Source of the DNA: JAXGTD01 sp040775095
GTDB lineage: Bacteria > Pseudomonadota > Gammaproteobacteria > Chromatiales > Chromatiaceae
Direction: 5' to 3'
Length of the DNA: 64,000 nt
Assembly (NCBI GenBank): GCA_040775095.1
Contig: JAXGTD010000003.1
Coordinates: 29,722 to 93,721, forward strand
Made by a program: the position numbers and the translations under genes
The notes under the pieces: generated by a model
Seen by the model: only the letters and a program-made list of their open reading frames with translations
Database searches by the model: none
Told to the model about the DNA's origin: nothing
Shown here: positions 1-8,910 of the stretch, piece by piece
Position numbering within the stretch: the stretch's first letter is position 1
How the letters are laid out: each line of letters starts with the position of its first letter

Positions 1-299
1 CCAAAGAGCAGGGGGCCGCGAACCGCGCGCTGAAGGAGGCGGAGGCGGCGCGGGAGCGCCTCGCGGCGGCCGAGGAAAAGGCCCGCGAGGCCCTCGACCG
101 CGCCAAAGAGTTGGCGGACTCCGACGTCACCGCCGGACTCGGCGACGGCGCCTCACCCGAGGCCACCGCCGCATCCGCAAGGCCGGCACGAAAGAAGCCC
201 GCGAAGGGCGTCGACAAGAGCGTCGCGGCGAAGAAGCCCCCGGCTCCGGCCAGGTCCACCGCGTCCAACCCACCCGAGGCGGCCGCCAAAGGCGCCTGA
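1..299 (+). CDS. C-terminal end of an Ala/Lys-rich coiled-coil protein (partial)
   Basis: The frame is open from the window edge (first full codon at base 3) to TGA at 297-299, so only the last 98 residues are visible. The first 35 or so are a charged heptad-like helix rich in Ala, Glu, Arg and Lys. The rest is a low-complexity Ala/Pro/Lys tail with KKP and KSVAAKKP blocks, as in histone H1-like or phasin-like proteins. No catalytic motif is visible. The true start lies outside the window, so function cannot be assigned; a DNA- or granule-binding role is only an inference from the basic tail. Confidence 0.6.
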   Translation, partial: KEQGAANRALKEAEAARERLAAAEEKAREALDRAKELADSDVTAGLGDGASPEATAASARPARKKPAKGVDKSVAAKKPPAPARSTASNPPEAAAKGA

Positions 300-393
300 T
301 ACCTACCTGCCAGATCGGAGTCTGTCCCCGCCGAGGACAGACCCGTCACGGGGAGCAGGGTGAGCGCGCCGTGGGGCACCGATCGGCCCGCGG

Positions 394-513
394 TCGTTCA
401 CCCCGGAAACAGCAATTGGACGGCCCCCAGGGTGCCTGCCATGGGGATCGTAGCGCCCTTCACCCATGAGGTGAGCCGACGGAAACCGTGTTATCGAAAT
501 AAAAACAAGAGCT
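394..513. repeat. Dispersed intergenic element, copy A
   Basis: This non-coding stretch aligns with 37181-37297. In the core (419-498) about 59 of 80 positions match with one gap, and most differences are transitions. Both copies can form CACC/GGTG (461-464 with 470-473 here) next to a longer-range helix CGGC/GCCG (421-424 with 475-478). Copy B keeps that helix with a compensating C-G to T-A change. It lies between the end of the coiled-coil gene and the 3' end of the DUF3240 gene. It may be a structured RNA or a mobile intergenic repeat; orientation is unknown. Confidence 0.6.
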
Positions 514-532
514 CGCGTCGTCCGCACCGCGG

Positions 533-868
533 TCAACCACCGCTTCCCGGGTCAGTAGCTCCCGATCCGTTCAGCCGACCGAAGGCCGACACGGGGGTGG
601 TCCAATAGTGGATGTCAGCGCCGGCAAAGTCACGGCGCAAGCGCTCCAGCACGGACTCTGCCGTCTGCTCGTCAAGGTGACTGAAGAACATGACGCGTCG
701 ACGCCGCCCGGCAACCTGCTCGGCGAGTGTCATGGACTGCTCCGACGAGCCATGCCCGGAGATCGGGCCGCTGGAGAAGCCGGCAACGGCGTCGTCTTCG
801 AGCAGCCACTCCGCGACCGCGTCCTCGGCGTCGGGGGAGACGATCAGATAGAGAAGACAGGAGGCCAT
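533..868 (-). CDS. DUF3240 family protein, last gene of the metal-efflux operon
   Basis: A 111-residue protein whose sequence (WLLEDD near the N-terminus, FSSGPISGHG around residues 31-40, LAEQVAGRRRRV, then IHYWTTPV near the end) matches the small DUF3240 family. That family is typically encoded next to CzcA/CusA-type RND pumps and is predicted to fold like a PII or CutA protein. The start is supported by GAGGA seven bases upstream. It lies 127 bp downstream of the pump gene on the same strand, with a hairpin between them. A role as cytoplasmic metal-responsive partner of the pump is inference. Confidence 0.85.
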   Translation of the reverse strand: MASCLLYLIVSPDAEDAVAEWLLEDDAVAGFSSGPISGHGSSEQSMTLAEQVAGRRRRVMFFSHLDEQTAESVLERLRRDFAGADIHYWTTPVSAFGRLNGSGATDPGSGG

Positions 869-895
869 CGGAATTCCTCGGGAATGCAGGGGAAA

Positions 896-912
896 CGACC
901 GGAATTCGGTCG
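896..912 (-). terminator. Hairpin between the RND pump gene and the DUF3240 gene
   Basis: CGACCG (896-901) and CGGTCG (907-912) form a perfect 6-bp stem around GAATT. Read on the minus strand it is followed by GTTTCCCC, a short and interrupted T run. It may attenuate transcription between the pump gene and DUF3240 or protect mRNA ends; as an intrinsic terminator it is weak. Confidence 0.35.
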
Positions 913-995
913 CGCCATCTCAGATTATCGATCAGGGGCCAGCCCCAGCGCGACGCGATCACCGGTCGCACTGGACGGACTCCCTGGCCCTCGCC

Positions 996-3900
996 TCACC
1001 CGCCGAACCGGCGATACAGGATCGGTAGCAGAAACAGCGTCAGCGCGGTCGAGGACAGCAGCCCGCCGATGACAACGATCGCCAGCGGACGCTGGATCTC
1101 GGAGCCGGGGCCGGTGGCGAAGAGCAGCGGGACCAGACCGAAGGCGGCGATGTTGGCGGTCATCAGCACCGGGCGCAGACGGCGCTTGGCACCGTCGATG
1201 ACGATCTCGGCCAGGGGTCGCCCAAGGGTACGCAACTGGTTGAAGTAACTGACCATAACGACGCCATTGAGCACCGCGATGCCGAGCAGCGCGATAAAGC
1301 CCACGGAGGCCGGCACCGACAGGTACTCGCCCGTCAGGTACAGGCCGACGATACCCCCGATCAGCGCAAATGGCACGTTCGACAGCACCAGCACCGCCTG
1401 GGCGACCGAGCGGAAGGTCGAGAACAGGATCAGAAAGATCAGCCCGATCGCAATGGGGACGACCAACGCCAGGCGCGCGGCGGCACGCTGCTGGTTCTCG
1501 AACTCGCCGCCCCACTCCAACCAATAGCCGATGGGCAGTTTGACCTGTTCGCCGACACGCTGCCGGGCCTCCTCGACGAAACCCACCAGGTCGCGGCCCG
1601 AGACATTGGCCACGACCACGGCCATGCGGTTGCCGCGTTCCCGCGACAGCGCCACCGGGCCCTCCACATGTTCGATGTGGACCAGGTTTGCCAACGGAAC
1701 CGCGCGCCCGTCCGGCAGCGAGACCTGCAGGCCCGCAAAGCGGGCCGGCGATGTGCGCAGACTGTCCGGTCCACGCACGACCAATGCCCTACGCTTGCCC
1801 TCGCGGTAAACGGTTCCCACCGGCAGCCCCTCGACCTGGGCACGCAGCAGCGCGGCCAGCGCGTCCCCATCAAGGCCCAGACGCCCGGCCTCGAGCCGGT
1901 CGACGGTGAGATTCAGGTACTGGGCGCCCTCGTTGCGTGCCGTGAAGACGTCCTGGGCGCCATCGATACCCTCCAGCACCCCGACCACGGCCTCGGCGGT
2001 GCGGTTGAGCTCATCCTGGTCGGTACCGAAGATCTTCACCGCGAGATCACCTCGCACGCCGGTCAACATCTCCGAGACGCGCATCTCGATCGGTTGCGTA
2101 AAGGCATAATCGACCCCTGGGAAACGCTCCATCACGGTGCGAATCGCGTCCATCAGCTCGTCCTTGGTCTGCATGCGCCAGGTATCGATTGGCTTGAGAA
2201 CCAAAAAGCTGTCGGTCTGGTTCAGCCCCATCGGATCGAGACCCAACTCGTCGGAGCCAGTGCGCGCGATGATCGCGCTCACCTCAGGCACCTCCGCGAG
2301 GATCGCGCGCTGCACGCGCTGGTCGATGGCGGTGGACTCGGCCAGGTTGATCGAGGGCAGCTTTTCGAGCTGCACGATCAGGTCGCCCTCGTCCATGGTC
2401 GGCATAAATGCCTTGCCGATCTGCGTGTACAGGCCGCCGGCGACGACCAGCAGGGCCAGCGCTACGCCGATGACGATGCCCGGGTGGCGAAGGCTCCAGC
2501 GCAGTGAGGGGTCGTAGAGTGCCAGCAGCCAGCGCACCAGTCGGGGGTCGTCATGGCTGACTTTACCAAGCAGGAAGGAAGCCAGCACGGGGATCACGGT
2601 CAGCGACAGCAGCAGCGAGCTGGTCAGCGCGAACACGATGGTCAGCGCCACCGGCCCGAACAGCTTGCCCTCGAGCCCTTCGAGCGTCAGCAGCGGCAAA
2701 AATACAATGACGATAATCAGGATGCCGGATGACACCGGCGCGGCAACCTCGCGCGATGCCCGGTAGATCAGGTGCAGCCGCGGCAGGCGCCCCCCGCCAC
2801 CCTTCTTGTGCGCGTCGGCGCCGAGCTGGGTAACGATGTTCTCGACCACCACGACCGCGGCATCCACCAGCATCCCGATGGCGATGGCAAGACCACCGAG
2901 CGACATCAGGTTCGCCGATAACCCGAACTGGTGCATCAGGATAAACGTGGCCAGCGCCGCCAGAGGCAGGATCAGGGCCACCGTCAGCGCCGCGCGCAGG
3001 TCGCCGAGGAACAGCACCAGCAGCACCAGCACCAGCACGATCGCCTCGACCAGGGCCTTGGATACGGTGTGCACCGCCTTATTGACCAGCACACCCCGAT
3101 CGTAGAAGACCTGGATCTTGACCCCTGGCGGCAGCGCCGCCGAGAGCTCGTCGAGCTTGGCCCGGACACCCTCCACGACGGTACGCGCGTTCGCCCCCCG
3201 CAGACCCAGCACGAGCCCCTCCACGGTCTCGCCACGGCCGTCCTTGGTCACCGCCCCGTAGCGGGTCAGTGCCGAGAGGTGCACATCGGCGATGTCCGCC
3301 ACCCGAACGGGTTGCTGCATGTCGCCACCGACCACGATGCTGGCGACATCCTCGAGCGTGCGGATCGCACCTTCGCTGCGCACCAGCAGGGCCTCTTCGC
3401 CCTGGTCGAGTCGGCCGGCGCCGTCATTTCGATTGTTGGCCGCGAGGGCATCGCGCAAGACACCCAGCGCGATGCCATGGCTGGCCATGCGGGCGTTGTC
3501 GGGGACCACCTCGAAGGTGGTCACGAATCCGCCGAGCGCGTTCACATCGGCCACTCCGGGGACCGAGCGCAGGGCCGGGCGGATGGTCCAGTCGAGCAGG
3601 TCACGGCGCTCCGCCAGGCTCAGATCCCCGCCCTCGATGCTGAACATGAACATCTCGCCCAGCGGGGTGGTCATTGGGGCAATGCCGCCCTCAACGCCCG
3701 CGGGCAATTCGCCCCAGATGGCATTCAGGCGTTCGGCCACCTGCTGGCGCGCCCAGTAGATGTCGGTGCCTTCCTGGAAGTCCACGGTGATGTCGGTGAG
3801 CGCATACTTGGCAATCGAGCGCAGCATGGTCTGGCGCGGAATGCCCAGCACCTCCACCTCGATACGGCTCGTGATGCGCGACTCGACCTCCTCGGGGGTC

Positions 3901-4070
3901 ATGCCGGCGGCCTTGACGATGATCTTGACCTGCGTCGTGGAGACGTCCGGAAAGGCATCGATCGGGGTCTTCTGGAACGCCTGCCAGCCGCCGCCGATCA
4001 GCAACATGACGGCGAGCAGCGTCAGCAGCCGCTGGGTCAGCGAGAAACGAATCAGTTGGGCCAACATCAC
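996..4070 (-). CDS. czcA: CzcA/CusA-type heavy-metal RND efflux pump
   Basis: A 1024-residue inner-membrane proton/metal antiporter of the HME-RND family, at the usual length (about 1020-1070). Visible are the N-terminal helix and first porter domain with TPIDAFPDVS near residue 35, the TM4 proton-relay segment (D403, E410), the second half starting after about residue 525 (IGKAFMPTMDEGD) and a C-terminal helix bundle ending LPILYRRFGG. The CzcA relay Asp six residues before D403 is Ala397 here and DGA is DAA, so the relay looks more CusA-like; the C-terminal half reads like CzcA. The start overlaps the adaptor's stop by 4 bp (ATGA), showing translational coupling. Export of a heavy-metal cation is secure at family level; which metal is not. 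Confidence 0.93.
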   Translation of the reverse strand: MMLAQLIRFSLTQRLLTLLAVMLLIGGGWQAFQKTPIDAFPDVSTTQVKIIVKAAGMTPEEVESRITSRIEVEVLGIPRQTMLRSIAKYALTDITVDFQEGTDIYWARQQVAERLNAIWGELPAGVEGGIAPMTTPLGEMFMFSIEGGDLSLAERRDLLDWTIRPALRSVPGVADVNALGGFVTTFEVVPDNARMASHGIALGVLRDALAANNRNDGAGRLDQGEEALLVRSEGAIRTLEDVASIVVGGDMQQPVRVADIADVHLSALTRYGAVTKDGRGETVEGLVLGLRGANARTVVEGVRAKLDELSAALPPGVKIQVFYDRGVLVNKAVHTVSKALVEAIVLVLVLLVLFLGDLRAALTVALILPLAALATFILMHQFGLSANLMSLGGLAIAIGMLVDAAVVVVENIVTQLGADAHKKGGGGRLPRLHLIYRASREVAAPVSSGILIIVIVFLPLLTLEGLEGKLFGPVALTIVFALTSSLLLSLTVIPVLASFLLGKVSHDDPRLVRWLLALYDPSLRWSLRHPGIVIGVALALLVVAGGLYTQIGKAFMPTMDEGDLIVQLEKLPSINLAESTAIDQRVQRAILAEVPEVSAIIARTGSDELGLDPMGLNQTDSFLVLKPIDTWRMQTKDELMDAIRTVMERFPGVDYAFTQPIEMRVSEMLTGVRGDLAVKIFGTDQDELNRTAEAVVGVLEGIDGAQDVFTARNEGAQYLNLTVDRLEAGRLGLDGDALAALLRAQVEGLPVGTVYREGKRRALVVRGPDSLRTSPARFAGLQVSLPDGRAVPLANLVHIEHVEGPVALSRERGNRMAVVVANVSGRDLVGFVEEARQRVGEQVKLPIGYWLEWGGEFENQQRAAARLALVVPIAIGLIFLILFSTFRSVAQAVLVLSNVPFALIGGIVGLYLTGEYLSVPASVGFIALLGIAVLNGVVMVSYFNQLRTLGRPLAEIVIDGAKRRLRPVLMTANIAAFGLVPLLFATGPGSEIQRPLAIVVIGGLLSSTALTLFLLPILYRRFGG

Positions 4071-5290
4071 TCGCCCCCGGCACCCGGTCCCGCGCCGCCC
4101 AGCCAGGCCGCCTTCAACGCCGCCAAACCGCTCACGGCGACCCGGACCCCCTTGTCGAGCGCCCCGGAGAGGATCGCGCTGCGCTCCTCTTCGCCGAGGA
4201 CGTCCACGGGGGTGGGCTCAAAACCATTGTCGCGTTCGACGAACACGTAGGCCTTCCCCGCGTTGCGCACCACCGCCGCGGCGGGAACCCGCCAGCCGCT
4301 GCCATTGCCGGCGGCAAGCTGGACCTCGACAAACTGTCCAGGACGCAGACGCTCGGCGCCGTCGGAGATCTCCGCGCGCACGAGCACACCCTGATCCTCG
4401 TCGTGCACCATGCGCCCGACGGTGATGATGCGCCCCTCACTGCCCTCGGCCGGCAGCAGCACCCGCCCACCGGGGGCGAGCCCACCGAGCCGGTCGACCG
4501 GGACGTGCACCTCGAGCCAGAGGGGGCGGAGGTCGGCGATCCGATACAGCGGTGTCGTCGCGACCACCGATTCGCCGGTGGCAACCATCTGTTCCAGGAC
4601 CACGCCGGCCAGCGGTGCACGCACCTGCAGCGTGCTGCTGAGCCGGCGCGATGTGCGCAATGTCTCGATGTCGGCCTCCGACAGCCCGGCAAGACCCAAC
4701 CGCTGGCGCTGCTGCTCGACCAGGGTGGTCAGCTCGCGATGCTTGGCCCGGGTCTCGAACAGTCGCCGTTCGGCGATCAAGCCATCGCTCGCCAGACGCC
4801 GGTCGCGCTCCAGCTCGCTGGCCGCCAGGTCGCGGCGAGTCACCGCCTCGAGGAACGCGCTCTGGGTGTCCACGAGACCCGGGCTGCTCAGCTCTGCCAG
4901 CGGCTGGCCAGCGCTGACCCGTTCACCCTCCGCCACCAGGAGCGCGTCGATGATGCCGTCCTGCGGTGCGCTGACGACGCGCAACTGCCGGTTCGGCACC
5001 GCCACCTGGGCCGGAAAGCGCCTGGAGAGGGTGCCGTCGGCCGCCACCGGTGCCTCCACGCGAATGCCAAAGGCGTCGCGCTGGCTGGCGCTGATCGCCA
5101 CCAGGTCGGCCGCCAGCCCCGGACCGGCAGCCGCGCAGGCCAGGAACCCGACAACGAGCGCGTGCGCGGCGGGTGTTCGCGGTCGGCCGTTCGACGCAAC
5201 GCCCCTGACAGCCTGGTCCCGCGTTGCCGATGGCCGAAGCCTCTGGCCGGTGAACAGCGAACGCCGCGGGGTGATATTCGACAGATTCAT
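4067..5290 (-). CDS. czcB: RND efflux periplasmic adaptor (membrane fusion protein)
   Basis: A 407-residue adaptor bridging the RND pump and the outer-membrane channel. A hydrophobic export segment is seen around residues 42-60 (HALVVGFLACAAAGPGLA). It is followed by a barrel-sandwich (lipoyl-like) half near 100-135, an alpha-helical hairpin (about 140-195, rich in Leu, Glu and Arg), the second lipoyl half (VRAPLAGVV) and a beta-barrel/C-terminal domain with LWLEVHVP and RVPAAAVV. No C-terminal metal-binding domain is obvious. The start codon overlaps the stop of the upstream outer-membrane gene and its stop overlaps the pump start, so the three genes are coupled. Confidence 0.9.
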   Translation of the reverse strand: MNLSNITPRRSLFTGQRLRPSATRDQAVRGVASNGRPRTPAAHALVVGFLACAAAGPGLAADLVAISASQRDAFGIRVEAPVAADGTLSRRFPAQVAVPNRQLRVVSAPQDGIIDALLVAEGERVSAGQPLAELSSPGLVDTQSAFLEAVTRRDLAASELERDRRLASDGLIAERRLFETRAKHRELTTLVEQQRQRLGLAGLSEADIETLRTSRRLSSTLQVRAPLAGVVLEQMVATGESVVATTPLYRIADLRPLWLEVHVPVDRLGGLAPGGRVLLPAEGSEGRIITVGRMVHDEDQGVLVRAEISDGAERLRPGQFVEVQLAAGNGSGWRVPAAAVVRNAGKAYVFVERDNGFEPTPVDVLGEEERSAILSGALDKGVRVAVSGLAALKAAWLGGAGPGAGGE

Positions 5291-6537
5291 TCTGGAACGA
5301 CTCCTAGCGCCTGGTTGAGCCGAGCCGCCGAACGGCCCCGCTCCAGGCGCTTGACTTCAAGATGGAGATCCGCGAGGCGTGCCCGCTCGCGCGCGCGCAC
5401 CAGGGTGTTGAGATCCGCCTCGCCAAGCTCGAAAGCGCGCCGCACCAGATCGAGGGAGCGCGCCGCGGTCGATTGCTGACGCTCGGCCACGGCCAGTGCC
5501 GCGGCGCTGCCGGTGAAGGCCAGATCGGCCTCGGCCAGTGTGCTGGCCGCCTCCCGGCGCGCCTGCAGGCGCGCCGCCTCGCTGTCGGTCAACGCGCGCT
5601 CCGCCGCGGCAAGCTCCGGTGCGTGCTGACTACCAAGCGCAAACGGGACGTTGATTTCGATCTGCAACGCCTGGTAGCTGTCCATCGCCCTGTCGTCTCG
5701 CTGGCTCTTTCCCCCCAGGCTCAGCAGCGGATTGCCATAGCGATCGCTGCGCGTGCGGCCGCGCTCGGCGCGCGCGGCCGCCACCGTCGCCTCGGCCAGC
5801 AGCAGTTGGGGGTGATCGTCGGCCAGCGCCCGGGTGGCGCCGACCGTCTCGACCAGTGGCTCCGGCAGATGCGTCTGCCCGGTGAGCAGCAGATAGCGTC
5901 GAATCGCCTGGTCATAGGCCAGTTGCGCCTCGTCGAGGTCCATCTGTGCACCGAGCGTCTCTTGCTCGGCGACCAGCAGATCCATGCGCGCCAGCTCGCC
6001 GGCATCGATGCGCTTGGCCACGTCGGCCTGCAATGCCCGGGCGCTGGTCAACGACTGACCCGCCTGGCGCACCCGACCGTGGGCGATCGCCGCGGCCCAG
6101 GCCGCCTCGCGCACCGCACCGGCCATCTCCCAGCGCAGCAGTTTCTGCAGCGCATCGGCATGCAGCCCCAGCGCATCGGCCACGGCGCGGCGCGCGCCCT
6201 TCTGGCCGATGAGCCACAGCGGCAGGTCCAACATGGCCTCCCACTCGATGTAGCCGTTGTTGCTGTTGAAACGGTCGGACAGGTGTTTGACGCGCAAGGC
6301 CGGGTCACCGGCGATCAGGCTCGCCGCCTGCTCGCGCACCGCGCTGCCCTCGCGCCGCAGGGCCTGCGCTCGCGGCCCCTGTTGGGCCAGCTCCAGGGCA
6401 GAATCGAGCGTCTGCGCCAGCGTCGCCGCGCCGCCCTGCAGAGGTGCCAGCAGCACGATGCCCGCGGCGACTAACGACAACCATCGATGCGGGCGCATCA
6501 ACGTCATCGGTCCGGGGTTTGGATTAGGATCTTTCAT
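5287..6537 (-). CDS. czcC: TolC/CzcC-family outer-membrane efflux channel
   Basis: A 416-residue outer-membrane factor of the tripartite metal efflux complex. After a short hydrophilic leader, MTLMRPHRW opens a signal peptide ending near GGAATLAQTL. The remainder is the repeated long-helix pattern of OEP/TolC proteins, with Ala/Leu/Arg heptads and the conserved ELGEADLNTLV near the C-terminus. A longer frame goes up to 6735, but the leader there looks unlike a signal peptide. I chose the ATG at 6537; 6507 and 6498 are equally possible. It is first of three overlapping genes and lies 207 bp downstream of the sensor kinase. Confidence 0.88.
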   Translation of the reverse strand: MKDPNPNPGPMTLMRPHRWLSLVAAGIVLLAPLQGGAATLAQTLDSALELAQQGPRAQALRREGSAVREQAASLIAGDPALRVKHLSDRFNSNNGYIEWEAMLDLPLWLIGQKGARRAVADALGLHADALQKLLRWEMAGAVREAAWAAAIAHGRVRQAGQSLTSARALQADVAKRIDAGELARMDLLVAEQETLGAQMDLDEAQLAYDQAIRRYLLLTGQTHLPEPLVETVGATRALADDHPQLLLAEATVAAARAERGRTRSDRYGNPLLSLGGKSQRDDRAMDSYQALQIEINVPFALGSQHAPELAAAERALTDSEAARLQARREAASTLAEADLAFTGSAAALAVAERQQSTAARSLDLVRRAFELGEADLNTLVRARERARLADLHLEVKRLERGRSAARLNQALGVVPE

Positions 6538-6744
6538 AGGGACGTAGCGTACCAGCAAAGGCTGAAACCAAGCTGAATGGGGCCACCTCGCGGCTGGAAA
6601 CGGACGCCTGTCTCGCCCCACACCCAAGGCGGGAACGAGCGCAAAACAGGTCTGGATCGCTGTCCATTTCTCCAGGCTCCCGGGGCACGGAACGTGGTGC
6701 CAACCCGCATGCCGGGAACGCGGCGGGAACCGCATACGGGTACT

Positions 6745-8094
6745 TCAGACTCTGGCACCGCGGGCGCGATAACGCACGGGCAGCTCGACCAGGGCGCGGA
6801 AGCCACCGAGACTCTCGGAGCGACCCAGCGTGAGACGCCCGGAATAGAGGCCGACGATCTCACGCGCGATGGCAAGGCCCAGTCCATGCCCCTCGACCGC
6901 CTCGTCGAGTCGCACGCCGCGCTCGAGGATCGCTGCCAGTGCCTCATCTGAACAGCCCGGCCCGTCATCCTCAATGATGAATCGCACCCCATCGGGGATC
7001 GACTCGATCCGACAGCGAACCCGGGTGTGCGCCCACTTGAACGCATTCTCGAGCAGGTTCCCCAGCAGCTCGAGCATGTCCTCGCGGTCAGCGCCAATAC
7101 ACTCCGGCGCATCCACGCGGCAGTCCGTCTCGATCGCCCGTTGCGGATACATCTGCCCGAGCAGCCTTGTGAGGGTGGTCAGCTCCGCGTCGGGATCGAA
7201 ATGGGCGCCCGCGGCGACACCCCCGGCGAGCCGGGCCCGACGCAGCTCGCGTTCCAACAACCGACCGAGGCGCTCGATCTGCCCGCGAATCTCCTCGCGC
7301 AGGGCGGCATCCATGCGCGGGTCATCGATCTGCTGCAAGAGCAGATTCAGCGGTCCCTTGAGGGCGTGGGCGAGGTTGCCGACCGCATTGCGCGAACGCT
7401 CCAGGCGTCGGGCGTAGATCGCAAGCAGGCCGTTGATCTTGCGCACCAAGGGCAGAATCTCCGCCGGCACGTCTTCTGTCAGGGCGCCGGTTGCACCCGA
7501 TTCCAATCGCTCGATGTCCCGGTAGATCGGCTGCAGGCGCGCGAACGCCCGCCGCACGATGCCGCGCTGCACCATGACCATCAGGATCAGGCCGACGAGC
7601 GCGATCAGCGCGAACGTGTTCTCGAAACCCGCGACCTCTGTCGCGATCGGGCTGATGTCCTCGGCCACCGCGACAGCAACGTTCACGCCGTTGCGCCGGT
7701 ACCCGGTGCCCAGGATCAACATCGGTTGACCCATCGGACCCTCGGCGCGCCAGACCTCCCTGGCACCGGGCTCCAGGGGACGCACCTCCAGAGACTGGTC
7801 CCAGAGTGAGCGCGAGCGGATCAACTCGCCGCCGGCGCTGAGAATCGAGAAATAGTGACCGGAGTAAGGTTGATCGAAGGCCGGCGACAACTGCCGGATG
7901 GGCAAGCTCAGATGTCCGTCCCTGCCCACCCTCAACGCGCCGAACAGCGCCTCCGTATCGTGGTGGAGCCGCGAGATCAACAGCGCATCGGCACTGCGAT
8001 GCAAGGCGGCATGCCCGAGCCACCACGCGCCGGCGATCAACAGCGACAGGCTCAGCGTCAGGCCCAGGTGCAGGCGCCGTTCCAGTGATTTCAT
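6745..8094 (-). CDS. Membrane sensor histidine kinase, PhoQ/PmrB/QseC-like
   Basis: A 449-residue two-component sensor. TM1 (residues about 12-28) and TM2 (about 158-176) enclose a periplasmic domain of some 130 residues. A HAMP-like linker follows, then the H-box NLAHALKGP with His243, the N-box NLLENAFKWA, G1 DDGPG and G2 GHGLGLAI. The ALKGPLN form of the H-box is typical of the PhoQ branch. An upstream ATG at 8109 is possible. No regulator gene is adjacent; the likely partner is at 11056-11715. Same-strand metal-efflux genes follow directly, and a triple CTTAAC box lies 179 bp upstream, suggesting response-regulator control of this gene and perhaps the efflux genes. Confidence 0.9.
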   Translation of the reverse strand: MKSLERRLHLGLTLSLSLLIAGAWWLGHAALHRSADALLISRLHHDTEALFGALRVGRDGHLSLPIRQLSPAFDQPYSGHYFSILSAGGELIRSRSLWDQSLEVRPLEPGAREVWRAEGPMGQPMLILGTGYRRNGVNVAVAVAEDISPIATEVAGFENTFALIALVGLILMVMVQRGIVRRAFARLQPIYRDIERLESGATGALTEDVPAEILPLVRKINGLLAIYARRLERSRNAVGNLAHALKGPLNLLLQQIDDPRMDAALREEIRGQIERLGRLLERELRRARLAGGVAAGAHFDPDAELTTLTRLLGQMYPQRAIETDCRVDAPECIGADREDMLELLGNLLENAFKWAHTRVRCRIESIPDGVRFIIEDDGPGCSDEALAAILERGVRLDEAVEGHGLGLAIAREIVGLYSGRLTLGRSESLGGFRALVELPVRYRARGARV

Positions 8095-8272
8095 GCAAAC
8101 AAACGCCAAGTCGGACAGACAGGGAGCGCCGGAGACAACGGTCGATACCCAGACCGATTCTCGGAGCGGAACGGGTATTCAACCGCATCGAAACGACCGC
8201 GTCACGGCGCACCGGGAGCCCGTCAGGGATCCAGGTGTCGGAGGCGCCCATGTCGTTGGGTTTAACGACGAT

Positions 8273-8300
8273 GTTAAGGGGGTGTTAAGAGGATGTTAAG
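8273..8300 (-). promoter_or_regulatory. Three CTTAAC direct repeats on an 11-bp period (response-regulator box)
   Basis: GTTAAG occurs at 8273-8278, 8284-8289 and 8295-8300, exactly 11 bp apart. Read toward the kinase gene this is CTTAAC-N5-CTTAAC-N5-CTTAAC. PmrA/BasR- and QseB-type OmpR-family regulators bind YTTAAK-N5-YTTAAK direct repeats, which fits closely. The site lies 179 bp upstream of the kinase start. The cognate regulator is probably the one at 11056-11715. Confidence 0.6.
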
Positions 8301-8778
8301 GGAATGGTCCGGACCTGCGCTGGGCCGGCCAAGACAGCCGCGGGTGATGGGCGATCCGCGCAACGCCTCGATCCAAATCCTGACGCCCGTTTGGCCGCGC
8401 ATTCGAGGATATTGGCCGGATCGCGGCCGACGGGTGTGGCGGACGATGTACGGCACAGGACGGATGAAATGCGGGCGTGATGGTACCGCATTCGACAAGG
8501 CTCGCCCAGGCCATCCGCATCCCGATCGATTTGGAACCCAAAAGCCCCGGGGCCGCGCCGCGGGCGGAGATTGCGTTTCACTACCGTCACCAGCAGTCTT
8601 CCCGATACGGGGTCGGTTGCATCCAACGGATTTTCGGTTTTCCCCACTTCTCGGCGGCAAATCCGCGTTTCGGACGAATAGCCCCCGCTACTGGCTACTG
8701 GCCAGCGAATGTCGCCTCCTTACCCAGCAGTCACGAAACCCTCGTGTCGTGTCGGGGCGGTTGGCCGTCGTTTGGCGA
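8301..8778. other. Intergenic stretch with no supported gene
   Basis: Long open frames run through here on the plus strand, but their translations are Arg/Pro/Gly-rich without family resemblance, and they pass antisense through the small gene that follows. I see no structured RNA, repeat or ribosome-binding site tied to a plausible start. Confidence 0.5.
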
Positions 8779-8910
8779 TCAGGAGCCCTTGACGATCAAG
8801 GGAAGGGAGCCCCCGGAATGCTTCTTCGCCCGCTTGACCGCCTTCTTCTCCTTCGGGGTCAGAACCGACTGTTTTTTCAATTCGCGATTGGAGTGCTGCG
8901 TCTTGGACAT
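8779..8910 (-). CDS. Conserved-looking small basic protein, 43 aa
   Basis: An ORF of 43 codons starting MSKTQHSNRELKKQ and continuing through LTPKEKKAVKRAKKH to a short hydrophobic end. It is strongly basic, with 12 Lys/Arg in the first 30 residues. GAGGA lies 9 bases before the chosen ATG at 8910; an in-frame ATG at 8919 would leave no spacing. Small Lys-rich MSK proteins of this form are scattered in proteobacterial genomes as hypothetical proteins, from memory. A nucleic-acid- or ribosome-associated role is only a guess from charge. Confidence 0.6.
   Translation of the reverse strand: MSKTQHSNRELKKQSVLTPKEKKAVKRAKKHSGGSLPLIVKGS

Noticed and set aside
394..470. Resemblance of copy A to the glutamine riboswitch (CGTTCACCC and GGACGG)
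   Set aside because: The required GGACGGAAGTAGG does not occur, and copy B lacks the CGTTCACCC block.
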